Assembly (NCBI RefSeq): GCF_004322395.1
Contig: NZ_SCTW01000043.1
Span: forward strand, 1 to 34,583
Direction: 5' to 3'
DNA length: 34,583 nucleotides
DNA from: Methylobacter sp.
GTDB taxonomy: Bacteria; Pseudomonadota; Gammaproteobacteria; Methylococcales; Methylomonadaceae
Shown one piece after another: positions 22,819-31,511 of the stretch. The stretch's first letter is position 1, and the number at the start of each line of letters is the position of its first letter. The notes beneath the pieces were generated by a model. It searched no databases and had not been told where the DNA came from. It worked only from the letters and a program-made list of their open reading frames with translations. Made by a program: the position numbers and the translations under genes.

Positions 22819-23139
22819 TTAAGTGCTGTCCGTTAATTTAAGACCGATAATTCCAACAACTACCAGCGTAATTGACAGCAGACGATACCAGTCGGCAGAT
22901 TCTTTAAATAAGATGATCCCCAACACAGCCACGCCAACTGCGCCCATGCCCGTCCAAACGGCATAAGCCGTCCCTAGCGGCAAAGTTTTAATTGCCAAAA
23001 TTAACAAATAAAAACTACAACCGCCGGACACCATTGTTATGATGCTTGGCCACAGCTTAGTGAAGCCTTGATTATATTTAAGACTTAAAGCGAATACGAT
23101 TTCTGCAAACCCTGCAGAAAACAACAGAAACCACGCCAC
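22819..23139 (-). CDS. gdx: SMR-family transporter, Gdx/SugE type
   Basis: A 106-residue small multidrug resistance protein with four hydrophobic helices, dimeric in the inner membrane. I start it at GTG 23139, with AAGGAG 5 bases upstream. The track-length start at 23145 overlaps that ribosome site. With this start the essential Glu falls at position 13 (FAEIVFALSLKY), as in Gdx/SugE. PLGTAYAVWTGMGAVG is the Gdx-like signature of the second and third helices, whereas multidrug EmrE types differ there. Gdx exports guanidinium in exchange for protons. I saw no convincing guanidine riboswitch hairpins upstream. Why it heads an operon with sulfur relay genes is unclear. Confidence 0.88.
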   Translation of the reverse strand: MAWFLLFSAGFAEIVFALSLKYNQGFTKLWPSIITMVSGGCSFYLLILAIKTLPLGTAYAVWTGMGAVGVAVLGIILFKESADWYRLLSITLVVVGIIGLKLTDST

Positions 23140-23335
23140 GAACACTCCTTTCTTTGTACTTGAATACCAAATATTCTACAATACAACAAGCTGACAGTAT
23201 GTGAAAAATGTTTTGGATGAACCCAATCCGGGTATCCACAACAAATCAGGGGATAGGCTACAATTCACTCCTGATAGCCCTGTCTTGAACAAACTATTCC
23301 TTATTATTGCAGACTTTGCGTAAGGAGTGAGTTTT

Positions 23336-23371
23336 ATGTTACACGTTTGCTTTGCGTTTAATGCAAAATAA
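23336..23371 (+). CDS. Possible 11-codon leader ORF before the first PilZ gene
   Basis: ATG at 23336 reads MLHVCFAFNAK and stops at 23371, 17 bases before the PilZ gene. It has AAGGAG (23322-23327) 8 bases upstream, the best ribosome site in this gap, whereas the PilZ ATG has none. The end of the frame includes TTTGC-N7-GCAAA, which could form a small hairpin. It may be a leader peptide or coupling ORF, or just chance. Confidence 0.35.
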   Translation: MLHVCFAFNAK

Positions 23372-23388
23372 TTAATTAATACATATTA

Positions 23389-24108
23389 ATGAGCAACATA
23401 TCTTCTTTTTCAATCCAAAATCCAAAGCAAATAATCAGTCATTTATCATTACTGTTTAAAAATAAAAGTTTACTTAGTGCTCGTTTTGGAATAGATAATG
23501 AATTTTATATCACTACATTGCTCGATATTGATGAAAAAAATAATACAGTGGTCTTAGATTACGGGCCTAAGGAAGATTTAAATCAACGTTTGCTGAACTC
23601 CGACAAGATCACACTCGATACTGAATATAACGGTATTAAAGTTTCTTTTACCGGTGCCGCGCTGAAAAAAATCCTCCATAATGGGGAGCCGGCATTCAGT
23701 ATGCCTATCCCTAAATTGCTTTATTGGATGCAGCGTAGAGAGTACTACAGGGTAAAATCACCTCTTTCAAAACCCTGTTATTGCCAATTGGTTCTAAAAG
23801 ACAAAGAACCCATTAACCTTAAGCTATATGATATCAGTCTTACAGGTTTTGCAATGCTGAATATTTCCAAGGAAGTTTCTGATATGTTGATTCCCGGTAC
23901 AATATTTGAAAAATGTAAACTTATACTTTCAGGAGCAGGTGAGGGCATGATTTCTTTTGAGATATGCGCCAAGTATGTAATTAATCCTGATAAATTAGAA
24001 AAAATTCAGAAAATAGGTTGTAAATTCATCAAACTAACTTTTCCAGTTGAAGAGACTATTCAGCGATATATGCAGCAGGTTCAACGGGAAGACTTACAGA
24101 AAGAGTGA
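23389..24108 (+). CDS. PilZ-domain c-di-GMP protein (YcgR-like), copy 1
   Basis: A 239-residue cytosolic protein of YcgR-like architecture. Residues ~1-105 form the beta-rich YcgR N-terminal domain; residues ~110-235 form a PilZ domain. c-di-GMP motifs are intact: RREYYR (the RxxxR part) and DISLTGF (the D/NxSxxG part). In enterics and pseudomonads such proteins act on the flagellar motor as a c-di-GMP-dependent brake, or affect polysaccharide and pilus functions. The start ATG 23389 has no Shine-Dalgarno sequence but follows a small ORF with a strong one. The next gene is a paralogue of similar length. Confidence 0.9.
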   Translation: MSNISSFSIQNPKQIISHLSLLFKNKSLLSARFGIDNEFYITTLLDIDEKNNTVVLDYGPKEDLNQRLLNSDKITLDTEYNGIKVSFTGAALKKILHNGEPAFSMPIPKLLYWMQRREYYRVKSPLSKPCYCQLVLKDKEPINLKLYDISLTGFAMLNISKEVSDMLIPGTIFEKCKLILSGAGEGMISFEICAKYVINPDKLEKIQKIGCKFIKLTFPVEETIQRYMQQVQREDLQKE

Positions 24109-24315
24109 TTTATTTACATCAACGAGCAACGAAACCAATATACGATTGCATAGAAGATATTTATCCCTGACTCGTCAGCCGGTCCTATAGACAAGGCAGA
24201 GGCCGTATAACGGTTATGCTAAAGAGTGGAAATTTAGTTTTGTACAGATCAAAATGCTACTTATGACTGTCATTATGTTGTTCGGTAATTAGCAAAAAAC
24301 AGATGGCCACTATTA

Positions 24316-25041
24316 ATGAGCGAAGCCTCCTCTTATTCTGTCTACGATTCAAGGCAAATAATTCACAATTTGTCTATATTGATTAAGAATAAATGCTTAC
24401 TCAGTGTTCGTTTTGGCGAAGGTAAAGCGTTTTTTCTTACTGCAATACTTGAGATTGACGAAGTAAATAATGTCATAATTTTTGATTACGGGCCCAAAGA
24501 ACTTTTAAATCAACAGTTTCTTAATGCCACCCGAATCACTTTCGAAGCAAATTTTTCCGGCATTAAATCTTCTTTTAAAGGAAGAATGCCGCAACAAATT
24601 CTTTATAACGGGGAGCCGGCGTTTACCATACCAATTCCCGAGTCAATTTTTTGGGTGCAGCGTAGAGAATTCTTTCGGATCACATCGCCGGAATCAAAAT
24701 CCAGTTATTGCCAGTTGACGCTGGAGAATCAGGAGCCGGTCAATTTAGTATTACACGACATTAGCCTTACGGGTTTTTCCGTGCTCAATACTTCAACTGA
24801 AATATCCAACTTATTGGTTCCCGGTGCGCAATTTGAGCAGTGCAGGCTTGTACTTTCAGGTGCAGGTGAAGATATAATTTCTTTTAAGGTCCGCTCTAAG
24901 CGCATAATTAATCTGGATAAAATCGACGCACTTAAAATTCAAAAAATAGGCTGTTCATTTATCCGGATAACCTCTGTATTTGAATCAACTGTCATGCGCT
25001 ATGTAAATCAGTTGCAACGGGAAAGCATACAAAAAAAGTGA
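24316..25041 (+). CDS. PilZ-domain c-di-GMP protein (YcgR-like), copy 2
   Basis: A 241-residue paralogue of the preceding gene, alignable from end to end except the first ~10 residues. Shared blocks include LLNQ-FLN-type linkers (DYGPKE-LNQ), PAF-MPIP and the c-di-GMP motifs RREFFR and DISLTGF. Differences cluster in the N-terminal domain and around SPESKSSYCQL. Both genes begin ATTAATGAGC and both lack a ribosome site. The 207-bp gap between them holds no gene I can support, so each may be separately expressed. The pair looks like a tandem duplication followed by divergence. Flagellar-brake function is inferred from the architecture, not shown. Confidence 0.9.
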   Translation: MSEASSYSVYDSRQIIHNLSILIKNKCLLSVRFGEGKAFFLTAILEIDEVNNVIIFDYGPKELLNQQFLNATRITFEANFSGIKSSFKGRMPQQILYNGEPAFTIPIPESIFWVQRREFFRITSPESKSSYCQLTLENQEPVNLVLHDISLTGFSVLNTSTEISNLLVPGAQFEQCRLVLSGAGEDIISFKVRSKRIINLDKIDALKIQKIGCSFIRITSVFESTVMRYVNQLQRESIQKK

Positions 25042-25089
25042 ACGGGATTAAGTTTCTTAGCATATCGCACACTAAACTCGCATAAAGCA

Positions 25090-26454
25090 ATGACTATAGC
25101 TTCCACATCAGCATCTATGCGGCGCAACATACTCACGGTTACCCAGCTTAACCGCGAAACCAGCCAATTGCTTGCCGAACATTTTGTGTCGGTACTGGTT
25201 GAAGGTGAACTGTCCAATTTAAGCACCCCTAGCTCTGGGCATATTTATTTTACGCTGAAGGACGCCAACGCTCAGGTGCGTTGTGCAATGTTTCGCACTC
25301 AGCAACGCCGGCTGGCGTTTAAACCCGAAAACGGCAAGCAGGTCATTGTCAAAGCGCAAGTCAGCTTGTACGAACCCAGAGGCGATTACCAGCTCATAGT
25401 CGAGCATATTGAAGAAGCCGGCGACGGAATTTTACGCCGGGCGTTTGATGCGTTAAAGCTAAAACTGTCTGAACAAGGATTGTTCGATGTCGTGCACAAG
25501 CAAAGCCTGCCTACGCTGCCAGCAGCCATTGGCGTTATTACCTCGCCATCAGGCGCGGCCATCAGAGATATACTGACCGTTTTACAAAGACGTTTCGCAG
25601 CGATACCGGTGATCATTTACCCGGTTGCGGTACAAGGCGAAAACGCCAAATATGAAATTGCAAAGGCGATAGCCACAGCCAATCGATATAAGCAATGCGA
25701 CGTCATTATTCTCGGACGGGGCGGAGGTTCGCTGGAAGATCTCTGGGCATTCAACGAAGAGCTGGTCGCCAGGGCTATTTATGACAGCGAAATTCCGATT
25801 ATTTCAGCTGTAGGGCACGAAACCGATTTTACCATTGCCGATTTTGTTGCCGACCTGCGTGCCGCAACGCCCTCGGCAGCAGCAGAACACGCCAGCCCCG
25901 ATCAACAGCAATGGCTGTCCCGATTCATACATCTAGAATTGCGGCTGCACCAGCAACTGCAACGTAAACTGAACCAAAAGCAGCAAACTCTGGACTGGCT
26001 TAGTCAGCGGCTACAACAGCAACATCCCGGCCAAAAACTGGCAAGAAATGGAAAGCGCATGGCTGAACTTGAGTCTAGGCTTAACCAAGCGATACGGACA
26101 AGACTTCGCCATATGACCGGCATAGTCGAGGCAAAAACAGCTCAGTTATGGCAACATAATCCCGCTATAACCATCAACAGTCATAAACAACGGCAAGAGT
26201 ATTTGAGCCAGCGCCTGACTGTCGCGACCGTGCATAAGTTGGAACAGTTAAAGCAGCGATTATGTAATTCCAGTCAGACCTTGCATGCGGTTAGTCCTTT
26301 GGCAACATTAAATCGGGGTTACGCGATGGTTATAAATCCTTCTACAAAGGAAATTGTCCGTTCAATCGAACAAATCAATGTCGGCGATATAATTCAAACC
26401 CGTCTTGCGCATGGCCGGTTCACTAGCCAAGTCAAAAATATTAACCGGGATTAG
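25090..26454 (+). CDS. xseA: Exodeoxyribonuclease VII large subunit
   Basis: A 454-residue nuclease subunit that with XseB degrades single-stranded DNA to oligonucleotides. The N-terminal OB-fold (VEGELSNLSTPSSGHIYFTLKD, VRCAMFR, YEPRGDYQLIVE) is followed by the catalytic core: GVITSPSGAAIRDI, the GRGGGSLEDLWAFN motif, and SAVGHETDFTIADFVADLRAATPSAAAE. A long Gln-rich coiled-coil region (about 290-410) precedes the closing LNRGYAMVINP. ATG 25090 is used; ATG 25117 (MRRNILTVTQLN) is an alternative that fits the usual family start. Its last 14 bases overlap the convergent thpR. Confidence 0.95.
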   Translation: MTIASTSASMRRNILTVTQLNRETSQLLAEHFVSVLVEGELSNLSTPSSGHIYFTLKDANAQVRCAMFRTQQRRLAFKPENGKQVIVKAQVSLYEPRGDYQLIVEHIEEAGDGILRRAFDALKLKLSEQGLFDVVHKQSLPTLPAAIGVITSPSGAAIRDILTVLQRRFAAIPVIIYPVAVQGENAKYEIAKAIATANRYKQCDVIILGRGGGSLEDLWAFNEELVARAIYDSEIPIISAVGHETDFTIADFVADLRAATPSAAAEHASPDQQQWLSRFIHLELRLHQQLQRKLNQKQQTLDWLSQRLQQQHPGQKLARNGKRMAELESRLNQAIRTRLRHMTGIVEAKTAQLWQHNPAITINSHKQRQEYLSQRLTVATVHKLEQLKQRLCNSSQTLHAVSPLATLNRGYAMVINPSTKEIVRSIEQINVGDIIQTRLAHGRFTSQVKNINRD

Positions 26455-26983
26455 CGATTGGTTTAATCAAAGGCCACTGCTGTATCACCTTGTAACAAAC
26501 CCCATCCGGTTCGCTACAGGATTCGACAAGGCAAAACGAATCGGCGCGCCAGATAATCGGTTCAATCTTCACGTCCGGCAAATATCTAGCATGACGAGCC
26601 AGAGTAATATGCGGAGTATAAGGGCGGGTGTCGGTTTGCAAGCCGCAGTTTGCGGCCGCAGTCTCCAGTCCGGCTACCAACATTGACGCCGCTTCCGGCA
26701 CTGGTTGCTGACAGGTCAAGCATAAAATTTTTGGTTTACTCCAATAACTTAAACTGTCAAAGGTCAACTCAAAAAGCTGGGCAGTAATGCCGTCGATGGA
26801 CTGCTTAATTGATAATTCAACATTTTTGTTAACCTGTCCTAAAAACACTAATGTTACATGGAGATTGTACGGCTGTATCCATTTGAATCCTTTAGCCGTG
26901 ATGGACTGACTCAAACGAGCCAGCACTTGCCGGGTTTGATCGTCGGGCCATAAGGCAAAAAATAATCTTGAAGTACCTGACAT
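26441..26983 (-). CDS. thpR: RNA 2',3'-cyclic phosphodiesterase ThpR
   Basis: A 180-residue protein of the 2H phosphoesterase family (formerly 2'-5' RNA ligase). Both H-x-T motifs are present and well spaced: LHVTLVFLG and PHITLARHA. It starts RLFFALWPDD, the typical family beginning. It hydrolyses 2',3'-cyclic phosphate ends and can join 2'-5' links in vitro; the biological role is uncertain. It is the third gene of a minus-strand run (quinone reductase, sseA, thpR), 17 bases after sseA, and its 3' end overlaps xseA tail to tail by 14 bases. Confidence 0.93.
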   Translation of the reverse strand: MSGTSRLFFALWPDDQTRQVLARLSQSITAKGFKWIQPYNLHVTLVFLGQVNKNVELSIKQSIDGITAQLFELTFDSLSYWSKPKILCLTCQQPVPEAASMLVAGLETAAANCGLQTDTRPYTPHITLARHARYLPDVKIEPIIWRADSFCLVESCSEPDGVCYKVIQQWPLIKPIANPG

Positions 26984-27000
26984 GGGGAGTAAACAATAAA

Positions 27001-27846
27001 TCAGTCTTTCGCAACGGCCCTGTTTTTATTCCTGATCCACTCGCTCCACGATCCCGCATAAAGTTTGGACCCCGTTAATCCTGCGTGTTCCATTGCCAAT
27101 AAGTTATGGCAGGCGGTGACGCCGGAGCCGCAATAATGAACGACTCGGTCGGGGGCGGTAGTGCCGATAAGTTGTTTAAATTGTTCGCGCAATTTCTCCG
27201 CTGATAAGAATAAGCCGTTGCTGTTCAGGTTTAATTGAAAAGCCCGGTTTAATGCGTAGGGAATATGGCCTGCAACCGGGTCTATAGGTTCTTGTTCGCC
27301 GCGATAGCGTTCGGGGGCTCTGGCATCAACCAAGCAAATGGATTTTTGGGCCAAGTTATTTTGCACCTGCAAGGCATTAATCCATGCCGCTTCGTTTAAA
27401 TAAGGTCTGAACGTGGCAGGTTTAACGGTGGGCAAGGTTGTGGTGATCGGCAGCCCTTGTTTTTGCCATTGCTTGATACCGCCATCCAATACCGCAACTT
27501 TGTCATGGCCCATACAGCGCAATAGCCACCAGAGACGTCCAGCAAAAGCACCGCCTGCATCGTCATAAGCAACAACTTGACTGGTATTGGTTATGCCCCA
27601 GTCGCCGAGCTTTTTTGCCAATAAAGCGAAGTTCGGCAAAGGGTGGCGTCCGGTAAAATCGGTGATGGCTGAGGACAGATCTTTGTCCAGATGGGCATAG
27701 CGGGCGTTGGGGATATGTCCGTGCCGATAGGCTTTGGCGCCGGCTTCGGTATCCGCTAATGAAAAGCGGCAGTCAACGATGATCCAGTTGGAGTTGTTAA
27801 GTTGTTGATTGAGTGTGTCTGTGGAAACGAGTGTGTTGTAAGTCAT
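27001..27846 (-). CDS. sseA: 3-mercaptopyruvate sulfurtransferase SseA
   Basis: A 281-residue protein with two tandem rhodanese domains. The first (1-135) has VDCRFSL and GHIPNARYAHLDKDLS. The second carries the active-site loop CGSGVTA with C239, which in this family marks mercaptopyruvate sulfurtransferases; thiosulfate-specific rhodaneses have CRKGVT. VDARAPERYRGEQEPIDPVAGHIP is well conserved. It transfers sulfur from 3-mercaptopyruvate to cyanide or thiols. It begins 4 bases after the quinone reductase stop, so the two are surely co-transcribed. No signal peptide. Confidence 0.93.
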   Translation of the reverse strand: MTYNTLVSTDTLNQQLNNSNWIIVDCRFSLADTEAGAKAYRHGHIPNARYAHLDKDLSSAITDFTGRHPLPNFALLAKKLGDWGITNTSQVVAYDDAGGAFAGRLWWLLRCMGHDKVAVLDGGIKQWQKQGLPITTTLPTVKPATFRPYLNEAAWINALQVQNNLAQKSICLVDARAPERYRGEQEPIDPVAGHIPYALNRAFQLNLNSNGLFLSAEKLREQFKQLIGTTAPDRVVHYCGSGVTACHNLLAMEHAGLTGSKLYAGSWSEWIRNKNRAVAKD

Positions 27847-27850
27847 ATTG

Positions 27851-28834
27851 CTATACCGTTAAGATGATTTTGCCGATGTGTTGGCTGCTTTCCATGAGTT
27901 GATGGGCTTTTGCGGTGTCGCTGAGTGCAAAAGTTGAATGTATAACCGGTTTGATTTTTCCTGATGATAAAAACGGCCAAACTTTTTCCAGCAAGCTGGC
28001 TGCGATTGTGGCTTTAAATGCATCGTTTCTGGCCCGCAAGGTCGAGCCGCTGATGGTGAGCCTTTTAAGCATGACAGACCATAAGTTTATTTCAGCTTTC
28101 GGGCCGTTTTGAATGGCGATTTGCACCAATCGGGCATCGTCAGCCATGCATTTTAGATTGCGCGGAAAATAATCGCCGCCGATCATATCCAGAATAACAT
28201 CGACGCCTTTGTTGTCGGTAAGCTGTTTGATTTCTTCGACAAAGTCCTGTTCCCTGTAGTTGATCGCGGCATCGGCGCCCAGTTTCAGGCAAAACTCGCA
28301 TTTGGCTGCTGAGCCTGTGGTGGCTATGACCTTGGCGTTGAAGGCTTTGGCTAACTGTATGGCTGTCGTGCCTATGCCGCTTGTTCCCCCATGCACCAGC
28401 AGCGTTTCGCCCGATTGCAACCGTGCGCGGTCGAAAACATTGCTCCAGACGGTGAAAAAAGTTTCCGGTAATGCGGCGGCTTGGTCAAAAGACAGGCCTT
28501 TTGGTATGGGCAGGCATAACGCCGCCGAGGCTAGGCAATATTCGGCATAACCGCCGCCGGTCACCAGTGCGCAAACTCCGTCACCTATATTTAAGTAATC
28601 GATGTTGTCGCCCAACGCAACGATGGTTCCGGCAACTTCCAGGCCCGGAATATCGGATGCGCCGGGCGGGGGCGGATACAGGCCTTTACGCTGCATTACA
28701 TCGGGTCGATTGACGCCGGCGGCAATCACTTTAATCAAAACTTGGTTGGGTGAGGGAGTTGGTATGGTGCGCTGAGCCGGTTTTAAAATACCGTTGTCAA
28801 TTTCAATGGCAATCATCTGATCGGGAAGCGGCAT
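27851..28834 (-). CDS. Zinc-independent NAD(P)H quinone oxidoreductase (PIG3-like)
   Basis: A 327-residue medium-chain dehydrogenase/reductase without the zinc-binding Cys/His set. N-terminal GroES-like domain: [40 protein letters not shown], given here only by its AGVNRPD and [11 protein letters not shown] landmarks. Rossmann nucleotide loop: [19 protein letters not shown], whose TSGIGT resembles the NADPH-preferring PIG3 (TP53I3) group. It closes with [16 protein letters not shown]. The enzyme would reduce quinones or enones using NADPH. It heads the minus operon with sseA and thpR and is divergent from argC, 85 bp away. Confidence 0.9.
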   Translation of the reverse strand: MPLPDQMIAIEIDNGILKPAQRTIPTPSPNQVLIKVIAAGVNRPDVMQRKGLYPPPPGASDIPGLEVAGTIVALGDNIDYLNIGDGVCALVTGGGYAEYCLASAALCLPIPKGLSFDQAAALPETFFTVWSNVFDRARLQSGETLLVHGGTSGIGTTAIQLAKAFNAKVIATTGSAAKCEFCLKLGADAAINYREQDFVEEIKQLTDNKGVDVILDMIGGDYFPRNLKCMADDARLVQIAIQNGPKAEINLWSVMLKRLTISGSTLRARNDAFKATIAASLLEKVWPFLSSGKIKPVIHSTFALSDTAKAHQLMESSQHIGKIILTV

Positions 28835-28919
28835 AGTTACAACATCGTCAATAAGCTGGGTTGCGGTTATTATATGCCCCAGTTATTTTCATAAACAATG
28901 TGTGAGCAGGATAAAACAG

Positions 28920-29951
28920 ATGATTCGTGCAGGTATTGTGGGCGGAACCGGATATACCGGTGTTGAGCTATTGCGGATTTTAGCGTTGCATGCGGATGTT
29001 GAGGTGACGGTCGTCACTTCGCGCGCCGATGCGGGAGTTAGGGCGGATGCGCTTTATCCCAGCTTGCGCGGTTCTATCGATGTTGTGTTTAGTTTGCCTG
29101 AAGTTGAACCCCTGGCCGAGTGCGACGTGGTGTTTTTCGCGACGCCGAACGGTACGGCGATGTTGATGGCGGAGCAGTTGCTGGCGCGCGCCGTAAAAGT
29201 GATAGACCTGTCCGCAGATTTCAGGTTGAAAGACGCAAAGGAATGGAGCAAATGGTATGGCATGGAGCACACCTGTCCCGATTTAATCGCCGAAGCGGTT
29301 TATGGTTTGCCGGAAGTGAATCGCGAGGCAATTAAACAGAGTAATTTAATCGCCTGTCCAGGTTGCTATCCAACGGCTGTTCAGCTGGGTTTTTTACCGT
29401 TGCTTGAAAACGATTTGGTCGATGCCAAGCATTTAATTGCTGATGTTAAGTCTGGCGTCAGCGGGGCAGGGCGTAAAGCGGAGTTGGCGACATTAATGAG
29501 CGAAACCGGCGAGAGTTTTAAGGCTTATGCTGTCGGCGGTCATCGGCATTTGCCGGAAATTACCCAAGGGCTTGAATTGGTAGCCGGCAAATCGGTCGGT
29601 TTGACCTTTGTACCGCATTTGACGCCGATGATTCGCGGGATACACGCTACTTTATATGGTCAGGCCGATGGAAGCTTGGACGATGTGCAGGCTTTGTACG
29701 AAAAAAGATATGCTGATGAGGTGTTTGTAGATGTATTGCCGCAAGGCTCACATCCCGATACAAGAAATGTCCGGGGTAGTAATAATTGCCAGATTTCGAT
29801 TCATCAACCGCAAGGCGGTCAAACTATCGTGGTGCTATCGGTGATCGATAACCTGGTTAAGGGCGCGGCGGGCCAAGCAGTGCAAAATATGAATCTGATG
29901 TTTGGCTTAAAGGAAGACTCCGGATTAAAGATAATTGCGCTTTATCCATAA
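28920..29951 (+). CDS. argC: N-acetyl-gamma-glutamyl-phosphate reductase
   Basis: A 343-residue NADPH-dependent enzyme catalysing the third step of arginine synthesis: N-acetylglutamyl phosphate to the semialdehyde. The nucleotide motif [15 protein letters not shown] opens the protein, the catalytic Cys is C149 in ACPGCYPTA, and GGHRHLPEI and [10 protein letters not shown] are the expected substrate blocks. I start at ATG 28920, preceded by CAGGA 8 bases upstream. A GTG at 28902 would add six residues ahead of the Rossmann strand. The erpA gene follows after its own promoter. Confidence 0.95.
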   Translation: MIRAGIVGGTGYTGVELLRILALHADVEVTVVTSRADAGVRADALYPSLRGSIDVVFSLPEVEPLAECDVVFFATPNGTAMLMAEQLLARAVKVIDLSADFRLKDAKEWSKWYGMEHTCPDLIAEAVYGLPEVNREAIKQSNLIACPGCYPTAVQLGFLPLLENDLVDAKHLIADVKSGVSGAGRKAELATLMSETGESFKAYAVGGHRHLPEITQGLELVAGKSVGLTFVPHLTPMIRGIHATLYGQADGSLDDVQALYEKRYADEVFVDVLPQGSHPDTRNVRGSNNCQISIHQPQGGQTIVVLSVIDNLVKGAAGQAVQNMNLMFGLKEDSGLKIIALYP

Positions 29952-29954
29952 TTG

Positions 29955-29983
29955 TTGACTAAAAAGCTAGGTATTGCCATAAT
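29955..29983 (+). promoter_or_regulatory. Sigma-70 promoter for erpA
   Basis: TTGACT (29955-29960) and CATAAT (29978-29983) are separated by exactly 17 bp, each matching consensus at five of six positions. The site begins three bases after the argC stop and about 30 bases before the erpA start. Confidence 0.7.
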
Positions 29984-30015
29984 TTATTTAATTCCATTTT
30001 TATAGTGCTAAATAT

Positions 30016-30348
30016 ATGTCTAATCCGATAATTTTTACTGATAGCGCCGCTTCTAAAGTGGGTGAATTAATCGCTGAGGAAGGCAATGATAATCTGAAGT
30101 TGAGAGTTTATGTCTCAGGCGGCGGTTGTTCAGGCTTTCAATACGGCTTCACTTTTGATGAAGAAGTCAATGAAGATGATACTTGCGTTGAAAACGGCGG
30201 TGTTACGGTATTGATCGATGCGATGAGCATTCAGTATTTAACCGGCGCTGAAATCGATTATAAGGAAGATTTGTCCGGTGCTCAGTTTGTTATTCGCAAT
30301 CCTAACGCGACTACGACTTGCGGTTGCGGATCGTCTTTTTCAGCGTAG
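30016..30348 (+). CDS. erpA: A-type Fe-S carrier ErpA
   Basis: A 110-residue A-type carrier that delivers Fe-S clusters to target enzymes. The three ligand cysteines are C38 ([12 protein letters not shown]) and C102/C104 (TTCGCGSSF), the exact family arrangement. ErpA rather than IscA is supported by the [16 protein letters not shown] segment and by the argC-erpA-anmK order known in other gammaproteobacteria. In E. coli ErpA supplies IspH, which is also in this window, though not adjacent. It has a good promoter but no obvious Shine-Dalgarno sequence. A strong terminator follows, located inside the end of the convergent anmK. Confidence 0.93.
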   Translation: MSNPIIFTDSAASKVGELIAEEGNDNLKLRVYVSGGGCSGFQYGFTFDEEVNEDDTCVENGGVTVLIDAMSIQYLTGAEIDYKEDLSGAQFVIRNPNATTTCGCGSSFSA

Positions 30349-30370
30349 TTGGTTTATTGTTTCTCTCCTC

Positions 30371-31507
30371 CTATTCGGGCGACATGATGTCGCCCTTTTT
30401 GTTTCCAGGATAAATCCCTCCGAGAATCACAGAGTTAATTGCCCCTGTCACTTCTTTAAGATTGCCGGGCAGATTGTTTAGCGTTTGTCTGGCCAACCAT
30501 GCAAAAGCCATGGCTTCAACATGATCGGGATGGAGCCCGTACAGTTCCGTTGACTCAACAGGGCATTCAAGCTGCTGTTGGATAAGTTCCAGTAGGTAAG
30601 CATTATGAATACCTCCTCCACAAATCAATACGCGTTCAGTATTCGGCGCGTATTGTTTAATTGCATCGCAAATCGTTATAGCCGTTAAAAAACACAAGCT
30701 GGCTTGTACGTCTTCGGCATTGTAGCTGAATGCGTCAAAGTATTGGTAAATCCACGGAAGCGAAAAGTATTCTTTACCGGTGCTTTTAGGCGGCGGGGCT
30801 TTGAAGTAAAGGTCTTGTTTTAAAAGTTCCACCAAGCTATGGTCGATTTTTCCGGTTTTGGCCCACGCTCCATTTTTATCATACGGCAGATTTCGTTGTA
30901 GCTTGATCCATAGATCCATCAGGGTGTTGCCGGGTCCGGTATCAAAACCGATAACTTCTGTGGACTGATGTTTAGGCAAGACGGTAATATTGGCTATCCC
31001 GCCGATATTTACGATACAGCGGTGTTCGTCCGGATTTTGGAATACGGCTTGATGAAAAGCCGGAACCAGCGGCGCGCCTTGACCTTTAGCCGCAATATCC
31101 CTGCGTCTGAAATCAGCCACGGTGGTAATGCCGGTAAGTTCGGCAATAACGTTGGGATCGCCAATTTGCAGGGAAAAAGGGAATCTAATTTCGGGCGCGT
31201 GGTAGACGGTTAGTCCGTGACTGCCGATGGCTTTGATTGATGAAGCTGGCATATCGGTTTTGGCAAGCAAGGTATTAACAACATCTGCGAATAAGTGGCC
31301 AAGGCGGGCATCCATAGCGCCGTATTCTTTGAGTGAAATGAGTGCGTCAGGCTTGCTGAGTCGTTGGATAGCATTTTGAATGTCGGCGGATAACGGCCGA
31401 TATTCAAAATCGACAAGCTGGACTTTGTTGTCTTTAAAATTAACAAGAGCTGCGTCAATGCCATCCAGGCTGGTTCCGGACATTAGTCCAATATAAAGCT
31501 CAGGCAT
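30371..31507 (-). CDS. anmK: Anhydro-N-acetylmuramic acid kinase
   Basis: A 378-residue kinase that opens and phosphorylates 1,6-anhydro-MurNAc from cell-wall recycling to give MurNAc-6-phosphate. Landmarks are the N-terminal ATP motif GLMSGTSLDGIDAAL, NIGGIANITVLP, GFDTGPGNTLMD and ERVLICGGGIHNAYLLE. I start at ATG 31507, which gives the usual MPELYIGLMSG start. It is 4 bases after the stop of the upstream peptidase gene. A TTG at 31519 would overlap that gene. The pairing with a murein endopeptidase makes functional sense: one releases wall fragments, the other recycles them. The last codons coincide with the erpA terminator. Confidence 0.94.
   Translation of the reverse strand: MPELYIGLMSGTSLDGIDAALVNFKDNKVQLVDFEYRPLSADIQNAIQRLSKPDALISLKEYGAMDARLGHLFADVVNTLLAKTDMPASSIKAIGSHGLTVYHAPEIRFPFSLQIGDPNVIAELTGITTVADFRRRDIAAKGQGAPLVPAFHQAVFQNPDEHRCIVNIGGIANITVLPKHQSTEVIGFDTGPGNTLMDLWIKLQRNLPYDKNGAWAKTGKIDHSLVELLKQDLYFKAPPPKSTGKEYFSLPWIYQYFDAFSYNAEDVQASLCFLTAITICDAIKQYAPNTERVLICGGGIHNAYLLELIQQQLECPVESTELYGLHPDHVEAMAFAWLARQTLNNLPGNLKEVTGAINSVILGGIYPGNKKGDIMSPE
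30377..30400 (+). terminator. erpA terminator embedded in the anmK 3' coding end
   Basis: GGGCGACAT (30377-30385) and ATGTCGCCC (30387-30395) form a perfect stem followed by five Ts (30396-30400). On the plus strand it ends erpA. On the minus strand the same bases encode the last residues of AnmK (GDIMSPE), and no T-run follows in that direction. Confidence 0.8.
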
Positions 31508-31511
31508 TGTT

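Noticed and set aside
22839-23388. Guanidine riboswitch before the Gdx-type transporter
   Set aside because: I looked for paired ACGR-loop hairpins or ykkC-like elements upstream on the minus strand and saw none convincing.
24250-24295. Short ORF (MLLMTVIMLFGN) before the second PilZ gene
   Set aside because: It has no ribosome site, unlike the mini-ORF before copy 1, so it is probably chance.
24109-24315. FliA (sigma-28) promoter before the second PilZ gene
   Set aside because: GCCGTATAA resembles a -10 box, but no TAAA-type -35 sits at the required distance.
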